Counted from the stretch's first letter, positions 1 through 11,303 are shown. The stretch: DNA of 64,000 nucleotides from Selaginella tamariscina (GCA_003024785.1 PUQB01000126.1:43948-107947), one strand, 5' to 3'. Numbers and translations: made by a program. The notes: a model not told the origin generated them from the sequence alone.

Positions 1-1767
1 AGCCTCAAGTGCAGACGTGTTCATGAGAGCATTATGTAAAGGTTGAAGGTGTTGTTTCTTCACTTTGAGATCACTGATAGGACTTGTCTGTGAGTGGGCT
101 TCAAGGTTTCTGAAACACATGGCTAACGACCCAATAGTGAAATTGGAGTCGCTAGACCAATGTGGAAGTGAAAAGTGTCCATATGACTCACAACCGTGTC
201 CATGTGTTAGCACACCTGTCAATGAAATCGGAAGTTTCATGACATTTCCAAGGCACTTTGGTGTTGCAAAGAGCTTTGGAATGCTGGTCTTTGAATGATC
301 CATCTTGTCATGGATCAAGCACAGGTACTCTGATGGGCGTGACACAGAAAGCATGCGGTGTGCATAGTACTGAGACCGGCAAGTTTGTTGTGCAATCATG
401 TGGGCCTCCATCTTCTTTGAATGGCAGTGATCTCCACCAAGGTTTTTGCACAAGCCTCTGCAGCCTTCAATGATGTACAAGTGTCACACTTGGAAAAGCT
501 AGAGTGTTTTGCAATCTCCACATCCTTAAAATGAGTATTCCATATGTTGTTGAAGGTACCAGTGCAGATTGCTTGGAGCCCCATCAAACTGAGGCACTTG
601 TTCACATGTTCACACAGCTTCAATTGAGTGTAGATTGAAGGCAAAACCTTGAGATTTTCCCTGACCCCTGCATTTGTGGTTCGGCATTTGTGAGGCATCC
701 TGTCTGCATTTGCTTCCACAAAAGCCTTGAGTATCTCTATGGCTGCCATGATGTGAGAGCGGGTTTTGACCAAGCCAGTGTTCCCATGTATGAGGTTCGC
801 GCTCCATCTAGCCACTCATCCCTCCGACGGTAGAACGTGGTCTTTGGGATCCCGTATATACTGTACCAAGCTTTGAAGCAGATGGCCACCTTATTAAATA
901 CCATGGATGTACTCTGATAACCTGTGTCCGAGGCCATTCCATCAATACACCCAGTTAGTGCAGCATATACAAACTCATGCCTTTGCTTTTGGGTGAGCAT
1001 ACGAAAGACATGTCTACATTGGGTAATTTCATTCCGGTCTGCCATCTGACAACACTTCTTCTTGCAACAGTCAATCGTGGAAATGCTCGTAACACTTTCG
1101 GAAGATGTAGGATCCATCTTTACCCTCTTGCTGAAACTTGCAGGGGAAGATCTACAACCCATGAATCGCCTTTTTCTTACAATAGGACCAATGCAAGGAA
1201 CCTCTTCAAATATGAGTTGTTCTTCCGGGTTGTTATTATTGAAATCCAACCCAGAATATGTTGAACCATCTTGCCGTCTTAATTCAGATGTTCGCCACCT
1301 CACGAGGGATCCAGGATACAATGTGCCATTAGGTGAAACCTCTGTCACAACTACACCCACGAAGTCGGACCCTAGTTTCTCTTCTGACACTGCTTCCATT
1401 GGATTTATAGCTGTGATGATGCCTCTTCCGACTTCAATCTCACGAAGAAAGAGAATCACCTCATCCATCACAGCAGGCAAGCCATCATCTGGTAAACTCG
1501 TGCTACTATTTGTTTGTGACTCTGCATATTCTGTGTCAGCCTTGACTTCATCCAAATTCCACAATACAGGAGAACCCTCCTCAAATTCCATTCCCAGAAC
1601 CTCAACATGCTTGAAATGGTGTTCACCCATACGTACACACAAGATCCTTGGGCAATATTGTGACATGATGCATTATTATCTCGAACTTCCACAGTTCCAG
1701 TGCCAACTATCTCGTTGTTCCGAAGAAGACATACTTTATCTCCAGTATTAAACATATTGTCCTGCAC
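1..1767 (-). pseudogene. Transposase-like gene (DUF7869-like), broken, cut by window edge
   Basis: Seen: a leftward coding stretch in at least four frame segments, roughly 1761-1650, 1666-800, 815-420 and 430-1, which join into one protein-like sequence with three apparent frameshifts. The exon start at about 1761 follows a splice acceptor (ATGTGCAG). Order: an N-terminal module with GDKVCLL and VGTGTVEV, a middle part with YGIPKTTFYRRRDEWLDGA (helix-turn-helix-like), a segment ending in SSFSKCDTCTSLK, then LIHDKMDHSKT. Known: eukaryotic transposase-like proteins of the DUF7869 type carry a Cys pair of the form FxKCxxC followed by an aspartate-rich DxMDxxKT strand. Inferred: a DDE-type transposase relative, with the first catalytic Asp in the DKMD motif. 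The C-terminal catalytic part lies outside the window. The breaks may be real decay or assembly error. Exact superfamily unresolved. Confidence 0.6.
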
Positions 1768-1906
1768 ATAAATAATTGTATTATTTATGATATCTGTTTA
1801 TGCAATATTTTAAGAAATCTGAATTACGGTTACTTAATAATATGCATATGCAATAATACATAATTATGTTTAGAGATAATATCTCATGTTTGATTAATAC
1901 AACTGA

Positions 1907-2705
1907 TGGGCGGGATTAATCCCGCCCACGAATCCCTCCGACGAGGAACGGTCGGCGGGATTAATCCCGCCGCCGACTCAACCCCTTCGGAGAGAGTCGG
2001 CGGGATTAATCCCGCCGCTCCCTCCCGACAGGAAGAGCCGGCGGGATTAATCCCGCCGCTCCCCTCGGAGAGAGTCGGCGGGATTAATCCCGCCGACTCC
2101 TCCGACGAGGAAGAGCGGCGGGATTAATCCCGCCGCTCTCCTCCTCGGGGGAGTCCGGCGGGATTAATCCCGCCGACTCTCTCCGCGAGGAGAGTCGGCG
2201 GGATTAATCCCGCCGGACCCCTTCCTCGTCGAGAAGAGGGCGGGATTAATCCCGCTTGTCGAGGGAGTCCAAGGCGGGATTAATCCCGCCCACAATTCTT
2301 ACGACGGGGAATGGGTGGGGGATTAAACCCGCACATAACTCTCTCCAAAACTATGATTTCAAAGAGATCTCGGGATAAATCCTGTCCCCAAATCTTAAAA
2401 CAGGGAAGTGGTGGCGAGATTAATCCCGCCACCCCTTCCTGCCTCCTAAAATGGTTGGCGGGATTAATCCCGCCGACAACTCTTTCTAATAAATTCTGGT
2501 AACTCTTCATCAGTTGAGAAGGTTATCGGCGGATTAATCCCGCCACTCTTTTTCAGTGGCGGAGAAGCATTTGCCCGAGAGATGGTGGCGGGATTAATCC
2601 CGCCACCTCTTCGAAGAGGCGAAAAAGAAATGGCCGGATTAATCCCGCCGCCCCGGTTAACCTAGAATATTAAGTTAAAAGGATATTTAAACGGGATAAA
2701 TCCCT
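1907..2705. repeat. Palindrome array 1 (GGCGGGATTAATCCCGCC)
   Basis: About 17 copies of the 18-bp perfect palindrome GGCGGGATTAATCCCGCC or one- to few-base variants, spaced about 35-60 bp. Several copies extend into longer dyads: a 28-bp perfect palindrome at 2072-2099, a 20-bp one at 1907-1926. Spacers are themselves partly self-complementary (for example CTCTCCGCGAGGAGAG near 2178-2193). The first ten units are near-perfect; those after about 2300 are degenerate. The array lies about 150 bp upstream of the leftward transposase-like exon. Open reading frames across it (repeated GGINPA on either strand) arise because the repeat has a stop in only one frame, so I do not call genes here. Confidence 0.95.
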
Positions 2706-4020
2706 AACGGAATATATTATAATCCTAATGCATTCCTAAACCCCTAAATTGTAATTTTAAGAGAGAATGTAAGAGAGTGAATCTTTATAAGTATTTTTAA
2801 ATTTGTTTATAATACTTACTTGTAAACAGCACTGAAGGCGCCGTGCTTTCCTATAAAGAATAGCACCCAATTTAATCTCGCTCCTGAGATGATCACTATG
2901 AAGAAAAAAGAAGATCTAAAGAGTGAAAAATACAGAAATGAAGAAACCCTTGCCGGAGAAAGAACCAGATCTGAATTTGAGTGGGAAATTAAATGCATTT
3001 TCAAATTTACATGTCAGACCGACAATACATATGTCAGAAATTCAAATTTTTTAAAAAGAACAGAAAATAAAATTTAAGATGAGTTGACACAAATATCCGA
3101 CACTCTGACATATATACTCTCCAGTTCCAATGAGTATTTTAAAATTGCATTTAATGTTATTCAAGTGATTCAAGCTGTTTAATATTACGAAATTTTAGAC
3201 TATATTCTACATTCTTAGTATTCAAGTATATTTATATTATATATATATATAAATATATACTTATACAATAAATAAATTGATATATTATTATGTATCATTT
3301 AAAATATATTCATAGTCTGTTTATTATTATTATTTTCTTAATTACTCGAGTATTTAGTTTTCATTTCCTAGTATCAATGGGATATTCTTTATATTTTATT
3401 AATATTTGAAGAATATTCTAATATTAAACCTGATTATCATAATTAAATTAGTCTTGTTCTTAATTATTGCAGTAATTATTCTACATTTGTATATATTAAT
3501 GGGATTTTCTCAATTAATTTGTTATTATTTCAAGAATATTCATGTGTTAAACCTTATTATCAATATTAAATTAATATATTATTATTATATGACTATTATT
3601 ATCTAAAATATGTATTATTATGTATAATTTAAAATATATATATATTAATATCATTTCCTTAATTACTTGAGTAATTAATCTTCTTTATATTAATGGGATA
3701 TTCTTTATTATTTTCTTATTATTCCAAGAATATTCCAATATTAAACATGATTATGATAATTAATTTAGTTAATTATTTGAGTACTTAATTTACATTTGTA
3801 TATATTAATGGGATTTTCTCAATTAATTTCTTATTATTTCAAGAATATTTCAATGTTAAACCTTTTTATCAATATTAAATTAATATATATTATTAAAACT
3901 ATATATGGCTATATATTAGATAAAATCATATATTATTATGTATAATTTAAAATATGTTCATAGTGTGTTTATTAATATTATTTTCTTAATTATTCGATGT
4001 TTGTTTTGCACACATATATA
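2706..4020. other. AT-rich noncoding stretch
   Basis: Very AT-rich DNA with loosely repeated blocks: segments containing TTAATGGGATTTTCTCAATTAA and AAGAATATTC recur near 3370-3420, 3490-3545, 3690-3740 and 3800-3850, suggesting a degenerate tandem repeat of roughly 130-330 bp. A short ORF near 2889-3077 has no recognisable features. I see no gene. Confidence 0.6.
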
Positions 4021-5115
4021 AACACAATCATAAATTTACACACGCATTACAAGAACTTACAAAAACACATATGCACACACATGCACAACCCTAAACCAAA
4101 CTGAAGAAATATGTTGCTTCTTTATTGAAAACATCATGTTCAACGCATGTATGATATATGTACTCAATCTGTGTGTATGTAACACATTGAATTTACATGT
4201 GTAATATTTATATTAAGCTTGTTGGGAGCAAACCCTAAACCCTAAACCCTAAACCCTGTGTATACATGTGTGTACAAAAATAATTTTTCAACACTCTCTT
4301 CACACCATGCATGATCCATCCTAAACCCTAAACCCTAATATGTAACACAATGAATTTACTCATGTAATATGTATGTACTGTGTGTATACACGTGTGTATG
4401 TATATATGTGTACTCTGTATGTATATATGTGTACTTTCTTCTTCTCTCATACATACACACCATGCATGATCCATGTTAATATGTACTGTCTCTCTTCTCT
4501 CAAACATACACACCATGCATGATCTATAATATGTACTCGGTCTCTAATATTATGTACTAATATGTATGTATGTCTGTGTGTATAATACACACCATGCATG
4601 ATCCATAATATGTACTGTCTCTCTTCTCTCATATACTATGTATGTATATCTGTGTATAATATGTGTAAGTATATATGTGTACTAATATATGCAATGTGTA
4701 CAAAAAATAAACACTCTCTCTTCTCTCATACATACACACCATGCATGATCCATCCTAAATCCAAAACCCTAAACCCATAAATGTTAAATCTGTATATTAT
4801 GTGTATTAAATATGCAATGATACACATGAAACTTTAACACTCTCATGGACACACACATGTTAAATCCCTGCATGATTTATATTTTTGGGGTGTATGTGAT
4901 ACACCCACGCACACGCACGCGCTAATAATATAATGAAAGAATATTCGTTTAGGGCGAATCTATATTTATTCTTTTTAGGGTTTAAGTATTTCTCAGAAAA
5001 TATTCTATTAGGGTTAATATATATATTTAATCCTTTAGGGTTTAGGTATATTCTTAGGGTTTCAAGAGGCGGCGGCTGTGAAATCGTGGCGGCGGCTGTG
5101 CACACAGGTGAGATC

Positions 5116-5146
<31 letters not shown>

Positions 5147-5411
5147 ATATGTATAGGAGTGTGCGTATAAATTTATTTATTAGTTTTATCTCTCGCACAC
5201 ACACGCACACTCCTGTGTATGTATATGTGTGTGTGGGTGGTGTTTGTTTATCTGTATGATTTTATTTGTTTCGCTCACACACGCATACACACGTATACAT
5301 ATACACATATATATATATACCTATATACATATATACATACATATATTATGTGTACCAGTATCTGTAAATTTTTTTTTATTGATCTATCTCTCCCACACAC
5401 ACGCACACTGC

Positions 5412-5480
<69 letters not shown>

Positions 5481-6111
5481 GCATATTAACAAATAGTATA
5501 CAACACTAGTTTATATATATGCTTATATATTCATATGGGTTATATATCTATATACACACATATATATATGTGTGTGTTTATCTGTATAATTTTATTTATT
5601 TATTAGTTTTATCTCTCGCACACACACGCACACTCCTGTGTATGTATATGTGTGTGTGTGTGTGTGTTTGTTTATCTGTATGATTTTATTTGTTTCGCTC
5701 ACACACGCATACACACAATATACATATACACATATATATATACCTATATACATATATACATACATACAACACTAGTTTATATATATGCTTATATATTCAC
5801 AGACTCTCTCTCTTTCTCTATGGATTATATATCTATATACACACATATATATGTGTGTGTTTATCTGTATAATTTTATTTATTTATTAGTTTTATCTTTC
5901 GCACACACACGCACACTCCTGTGTATATATATGTGTGTGTGTGTGTTTGTTTATCTGTATGATTTTATTTGTTTCGCTCACACGCATACACACGATATAC
6001 ATATACACACATATATATACCTATGTACACACATATATTATGTGTACCAGTACTGTATAATTTTATTTATTTATCTATCTCTTGCACACACACGTACACT
6101 CCTATACATAC

Positions 6112-6154
<43 letters not shown>

Positions 6155-6227
6155 TATATATATGTGTGTGTTTTTATCTGTATAATTTTTTTATTTATTA
6201 ATTTTATCTCTCGCACACACGCTAAGC
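4010..6227. repeat. CA/TG-rich minisatellite block
   Basis: Long (CA)n, (TG)n and (TA)n tracts organised in larger units of roughly 290-430 bp. Recurring blocks include TTTATCTCTCGCACACAC near 5187, 5610, 5892 and 6207, and TGATTTTATTTGTTTCGCTC near 5257, 5679 and 5962. ORFs across this block are low-complexity His/Thr/Tyr/Ile strings and are not genes. Confidence 0.9.
4229..5065. repeat. Interstitial telomere-like motifs
   Basis: About four CCCTAAA units in a row at 4229-4257, shorter runs at 4321-4338 and 4760-4772, then the opposite orientation (TTTAGGG, spaced) at about 4975, 5013, 5034 and 5056. CCCTAAA is the common plant telomere repeat. The runs are too short to be a telomere, and the order (C-rich first, then G-rich) is opposite to that expected for an end-to-end telomere fusion. 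Between them a minisatellite containing CACACCATGCATGATCCAT recurs near 4303, 4457, 4508, 4586 and 4734. Confidence 0.85.
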
Positions 6228-7755
6228 CCCTCGAGCGGCGGATTAATCCCGCCGCCAGGCCCTTCACGCAGCTATGGGCGGCGGGATTAATCCCGCCGCT
6301 CTACGACAAACCGAAGAGCGGCGGGATTAATCCCGCCGCCCATGGCCTGCGTGAGGGGCCTCGGCGGCGGGATTAATCCCGCCGCTCACCCATGCCCTGC
6401 GCGGAATGCGGCGGGATTTATCTCGCCGGCAATGGCCTGTGTGAAGGCCCTAATGGGCGGGATTAATCCCGCCGGATTCCGCGCAGGGCATTTACAGGGG
6501 ATGGGCGGCGGGATTAATCCCGCCGCTCATGAGGCTAACCGAAGAGCCTGCATGAAAGATCCTGCACGGAAGGCTAACCGAAGAGCCTGCATGACATGTC
6601 CTGCGCGTAAGGCGGCGGGATTAATCCCGCCGCCCAGGGAATTCACGCAGGACATGAACGGCGGGATTAATCCGGCCCCACGCTCATGCCCTTCGCGGAG
6701 GGCGGCGGGATTAATCCCGCCGCTCAGGCACTTCCGCAGGATATAAGCGGCGGGATTAATCCCGCCCCCACCCATCCCTGTTCAAAATGCCGCAGCCAAT
6801 ATATATGTGTGAGCGCATGATTTACGAGAGGGCGGCGGGATTAGTCTCTCCGAACCTTCATTACCCGGTGGCGGGATTAATCCCGCCACCCTTCTTTTTT
6901 TCCTCCATTGGTATGTTGAATCAATCCCGACTAACTCTGTCTGAGACGGAGAAGGTTTACAAAATACCAATGGAGGGAACTGAGAAGGGTGGTGGGATTA
7001 ATTTCACCATCCCTTACATGGTGGGCGGGATTAATCCCGCCGCGTACGCATGCCCTGCGCGGAATCGGGCGGGATTTATCCCGCCGCCATTGGCCTGCCT
7101 GAAGGGCCTAGGCGGCGGGATTAATCCCGCAAGATTTCGCACAGGGCATTGGCGTTCGGCGGGATTAATCCCGCCGACTAAGGCCCGAGTGAAGGGCCTG
7201 GGAGCGGGATTAATCCGCCGGACGCCAATTCCCTGCGCAATCGGGCGGGATTTATCCCGCCGCCATTGGCCTGCCTGAAGTGCCTAGGCGGCGGGATTAA
7301 TCCCGCCCGATTCCGCGCAGGGAATTGGCGTCCGGCGGGATTAATCCCGCCGCATAGGGACGAGTGAAGGCCCTGGGCGGCGGGATTAATCCCGCCGAGT
7401 CTTCAATGCCTGTTGGAGGAATGAATCCGCCACCCTTCCTTTTTTCTCCATTGGTGAGTCGGACCAATCCAAACGTTAGACGTAGTTTTCAACATACCAA
7501 TGGAGAGAATTGGGAAGGGTGGGGAAATTCATTTAACCATCCTTACATGGTGGGCGAGATTAATCCCGCCCCTTTCTGGAGTCACTGAAGGGGTGTGAGA
7601 AATAAATCCTGCCCAGTTCTCTCTGAGACCGAGAAGGGTGGCAAGATTAATTCCGCACTCCCGTTCAAGGCCTCCAGAAAGGTGGCGAGATTAATCCCGC
7701 CCACTCTTTCAGGAGGCATTGAAGGGGTGGCGAGATTAATCCCGCCGCACCTTCC
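6228..7755. repeat. Palindrome array 2 (GGCGGGATTAATCCCGCC)
   Basis: About 30 copies of the same palindrome as array 1, more GC-rich and with longer flanking identity (often GCGGCGGGATTAATCCCGCCGC). Spacers share short phrases such as CCCTGCGCGGAAT, GAAGGGCCT and TCACGCAGG. There is higher-order structure: 7066-7170 recurs at 7242-7345, and 6893-7045 recurs in diverged form at 7430-7575. A direct repeat of GGCTAACCGAAGAGCCTGCA lies at about 6533-6590. Units after 7400 are degenerate (GAGATTAATCCCGCC). It ends about 300 bp upstream of the ParB-like gene. Confidence 0.95.
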
Positions 7756-7860
7756 ATGTGAATATATATGTGTATTAGTATATATAAGTTGCATATCTCA
7801 TTTTATTTACTTTTATCATCTTATCATAATATTTCGAGTAAAAGCTAGGAATCTATGTAA

Positions 7861-7947
7861 AACTGTCCAGAGCTCACATTTGTGGTGGTTCTAAAACGAA
7901 ATGTTATCTTTCTTTTGCACTAACACAAATGTGAGCTTCGGACAGTT
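7861..7947. other. Imperfect inverted repeat / hairpin
   Basis: The 24-base arms 7861-7884 and 7924-7947 are reverse complements except for two adjacent mismatches, separated by a 39-base loop. One arm reads AACTGTCC-AG-AGCTCACATTTGTG. Stem length and loop size would suit a miRNA-like precursor or the ends of a tiny MITE. It lies between palindrome array 2 and the ParB-like gene, so it could also be part of that gene's 5' leader. Confidence 0.75.
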
Positions 7948-8049
7948 AATTACGTCTACTTCTCTCTGTGTATTATTTTTGTATATTCGGGTTTATACAA
8001 GTGTGTGTGCGTTTTTATATAATTTATATTATAGTGTATTATTTTGCAG

Positions 8050-11000
8050 AAGGACGATTTGATCAAACAAGGAGATCGAGTCATTAGTATGGAGTCGTCG
8101 TCAAATTCTGGGTAAGAATTAAAATAAAATCTGTTATACTCGGATACTTGAACTAATCATTTTTGTATTCAGATGTGGAATTGAGGTGACATTAAAGACA
8201 AGAGCAGGAGAAGAGATGGGCAGGGGGATTCTGGAATCAACTTGGCCATATTTTAAGATAAATGGGAAGCGCATTGGAGCAACCATGGCTGCTGTCAAAT
8301 TAACCTCTGTCACATCTCATGGACAAGCAAAACAATGGAAAGTAGATTCGCTAGTCAAGCACCCGAAAGCAGGCTGCGAACCCAGATTGGACGATGCTCG
8401 ACACATATGCCTTGTTCCATCCAATGTCACGTTCTCGGATCCAGAGGTCGTCAGTTACAACATTAATTTCGGGTGGTTTTGTCGACTTGTGGATAATGAC
8501 GTTCACGTGTTCACTAATGATGTTGACCTTGGAGTTCTTCTTCAACTCAACGAAAGCCCATCTATGGAGGGGATCCATCTGGATGTCTACTTCGAAAATC
8601 TTCAGACTCATCGAGTAGGTGTATTGTCAGGAGATATTGCTTCACAATACAGAAAATCAGCAAGTGAGCAATCTTCCCTCTTCACATTGAAGAAGAACAC
8701 AGCGACATCATAATGGAGATTGAGAGGGTGGCTCGGTCTCAGGTTCTCTACAGATCACGTTCAATTTGCTTAGGGAGCTTTGGGAGCTGGAAGAGTGTAC
8801 CGAGAACACTAGAACAGCTGCAGTCGGGGATCACACATGTTGATTCGGATCGCAAAAGAAAATCATCAATCGTTTTGTCAGCTGCACCTGTGGCATCTCA
8901 TGCTGCAATAAGTCACAAGGAAATGATGTTGGATGATAAGATTTATCCTTGTAGGGTTAAATATTGCAGCGTCAACCCAAACTTCAATTACAGGCCACTC
9001 AACCAGGAACGTGTAGCTGAGCTCATGGAGAAGATGAAGGACGACAATTCTTATACCGTTCCACATAATGCTGTTTTGTGTCCATACTATGAAAGAAGGA
9101 AGGGCGCTGACAAAGTCTGGATCACAACACCAGAACAACTCATGAAGATTCAGACGGAGAATAAAAAATCTATCAAGTACTACATCATTAGTGGCCAGCA
9201 CACAATAACGGCAGCCCAACGACTTCTCGAGGAACACAACAAAGGAACGATGGCAACAAAACTTTCCGAGCATACCCGTGAGAAGCTGACAAAAAGATCG
9301 GCGTTTTTAGCTAAGCCGAATCTCACAATCGAGCAGTACCATAAGTTATCGGCGGAATGGGACGCTGCCGACACCAACCACTACAACAGCAAAATATGGG
9401 AGAAGTTTAAACACACGCGAGCCGTGTGGGAATCTCTTCAGCGACCACAAAGAGCTACCGCAGGGAATACACAATCTGCGGAATACCGGGTAAGCAAATT
9501 GTTTGGGCGGGATTTATCTCGCCGGTATATTAATCTGTCTTTTTCCTCAGAGAGTTGAAGAAATTGCAGCAGTTGATTTTGCCCAGGTGGGCGGGAAGGA
9601 AACATCCTTTCTGATGATGTTGATTTCTTGCCCCGAAGATAGATCTTTGCCAAATGGTTGGGGATTATGGAATCCTTTTCAAAAGGAACACTGAAGAAGA
9701 AGCAGACAAGTGAAGGGGAGCCCTCAGAAAAGTCTGCAAAGAAACCCAGTAAGACGCCGAAGGCTAAGTCTGTTCAATCTACAAAGGATGTAGACAACGA
9801 TTTCAAGCTCACATGGTTGAAGCCTTTAAATGGAACAACGATGGAGGAGATGGAAGTCTTGGCTGATTTGGTGATCGATGGCAAACTACAAATTAATAAC
9901 AGCAGCCCAACCTCTCCTTTTCATCTCAAGGCAATGGAGTTGAAGACGGTCAGGCATTTCAAGGAGTGGTTGGGAATACACTGCCACAAACTGGGTTGGA
10001 CCTCGACTTCAACATATGAAGAGGTCAGCAAATATTTGCATGTGACGAACGATGATATGCTTGTCGAATGGGTGAACCAATCGGAAGATCTGGGCAAGAA
10101 TCTATTGCACGCCAACGCCAAAAAGGAGAACATTGGGATGACGCCTTCTCTTATGGCAGTCCTTCAGCAGCGGAGAACCGAATTGAACCTTATAAAGGAG
10201 GATGCTACAAATCACGACAAGCCCTACAGATGTTTGTTGTTAGATTCGGAGACTTTATGGGGTAACATCACTGCTTGTAGGAAACCGTTTCAATTGTTCG
10301 TGATGGATCGGCGGGTGTCAAAAAATCTTTCGACAGATAGGGCACTAGAGGATCTGGTGGAGAAACTTAGCCGTGCAAGCATATACATAGAAGGTATTTA
10401 TTATTGAATTCATGCTTGCGCTCTTCACTGATACCTACTTTTTCAGGTATTTATTTCTTGATTCTTGCTCATGTCACCGATACTTTTGCCTTCGCCTTCG
10501 CCAAGAAGAATAGACATCGTTGGACAGGATTTTATATGAACGATGCTAATCCCAAGTGCATTGATACCGTTGTTCACTTGGTTGTTAGGAATGCGCCAAA
10601 CAATTTCAAGCTTCCAAATGACTGGCCAGGCATCTGTTTGCACTCCAACGGCCCTGAACCTCCATCCGATACACCGATAGGTATGAGTGACGTATTCGAC
10701 AATGTACGTTATCCAAACATTACAAGTCAAGCGGCACGGAGCATCGTCAACTTGATTAGGGGTCCTCACAGTGATGCGTGGGTTTTTGACTACTGCACTA
10801 GGGGGTCCGTCTTGAAGGAGTGTTACCTTCGGCATACATGTGTGTTTGCCGTTGAAAAGGATAAGACCATGGTTGAGGACCTGAACAAGTGGATAGATTG
10901 GGTCTCAACTGAGTACCCCAACGATTCCATAAAGGCGTATTTGAGAAAGTTCCCTCCAGATAAGTGCGATAGCTCTGAAGGTGAATCTGGTTCAATCTCG

Positions 11001-11192
11001 GAGTCTGAGAACGAACTTCAATCAGATATTAGACCGGAAGTTATCTCGAGGAGTACAGAACATTCGCACACTCCAGGACCCATGGAAACATCAATAGAAG
11101 ATGCAGAAGATCTTGAACCATCTCACAAGCGGCTTAGACCTTCTTCGCCTCACTCAGAAGGTAATAGCGAAGAAGAATTGATAATGAATTGA
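8050..11192 (+). CDS. ParB/Srx-like domain + N4/N6 DNA-methyltransferase-like protein (frames broken)
   Basis: Seen: the first visible exon begins at 8050 after a splice acceptor (ATTTTGCAG); the first ATG is at 8089. Introns: 8112-8172, 9490-9550 and 10394-10446, all GT-AG. Two frame changes without a clear intron lie near 8665-8713 and near 9660-9694. Domains in order: an N-terminal module with QGDRVIS and MGRGILEST; a ParB/sulfiredoxin-like core with YYIISGQHTITAAQRL (about 9178-9228); a Lys/Ser/Pro-rich linker (about 9690-9785), possibly nuclear-targeting; a region with FQLFVMDRRVSKNL (about 10283-10330); and WVFDYCTRGSVLKECYL with FAVEKD (about 10778-10863); then an acidic Ser-rich tail. 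Known: bacterial and phage proteins often join an N-terminal ParB nuclease fold to a beta-class N6/N4 methyltransferase, with the DPPY motif before the DPFxGxGT motif. Inferred: same architecture, but both motifs are degenerate, so catalysis is doubtful. The frame changes may be sequence errors or unrecognised splicing. Confidence 0.6.
9490..9550 (+). repeat. Palindrome copy inside an intron
   Basis: This 61-bp intron (GTAAGC...CCTCAG) contains GGGCGGGATTTATCTCGCC, a three-mismatch relative of the array palindrome. It is the only copy I see to the right of 7755. Confidence 0.8.
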
Positions 11193-11303
11193 TAGAGTGA
11201 CGAATAGTTGTAAATGAGTGTAACATAAGGCATTTTTGTATATTTCTTTTATATTTGTACAGAAAATAAATTCTCAAGGATTAATGAAGCTTTTAGTTCA
11301 AAC

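Noticed and set aside
1906..2640. Open reading frames encoding repeated GGINPA / AGLIPP peptides over palindrome array 1 (and similarly 6236-7800)
   Set aside because: They arise on both strands and in two frames because the palindrome carries a stop in only one frame; no start context, no splice logic and no conserved non-repeat sequence.
2889..3077. A 62-codon ORF with many charged residues on the plus strand, overlapped by one on the minus strand
   Set aside because: No conserved features, no clear splice signals, and AT-rich composition like its surroundings.
4229..4260. A true chromosome end
   Set aside because: Only about four telomere units, with unique sequence on both sides.
5100..6200. 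Several ORFs of 60-180 codons in the CA/TG block
   Set aside because: Low-complexity translations of microsatellites, open in several overlapping frames.
1907..7755. CRISPR array
   Set aside because: The repeat is a perfect short palindrome with variable spacing and partly repeated spacers, in a eukaryotic context with introns; there are no cas genes.
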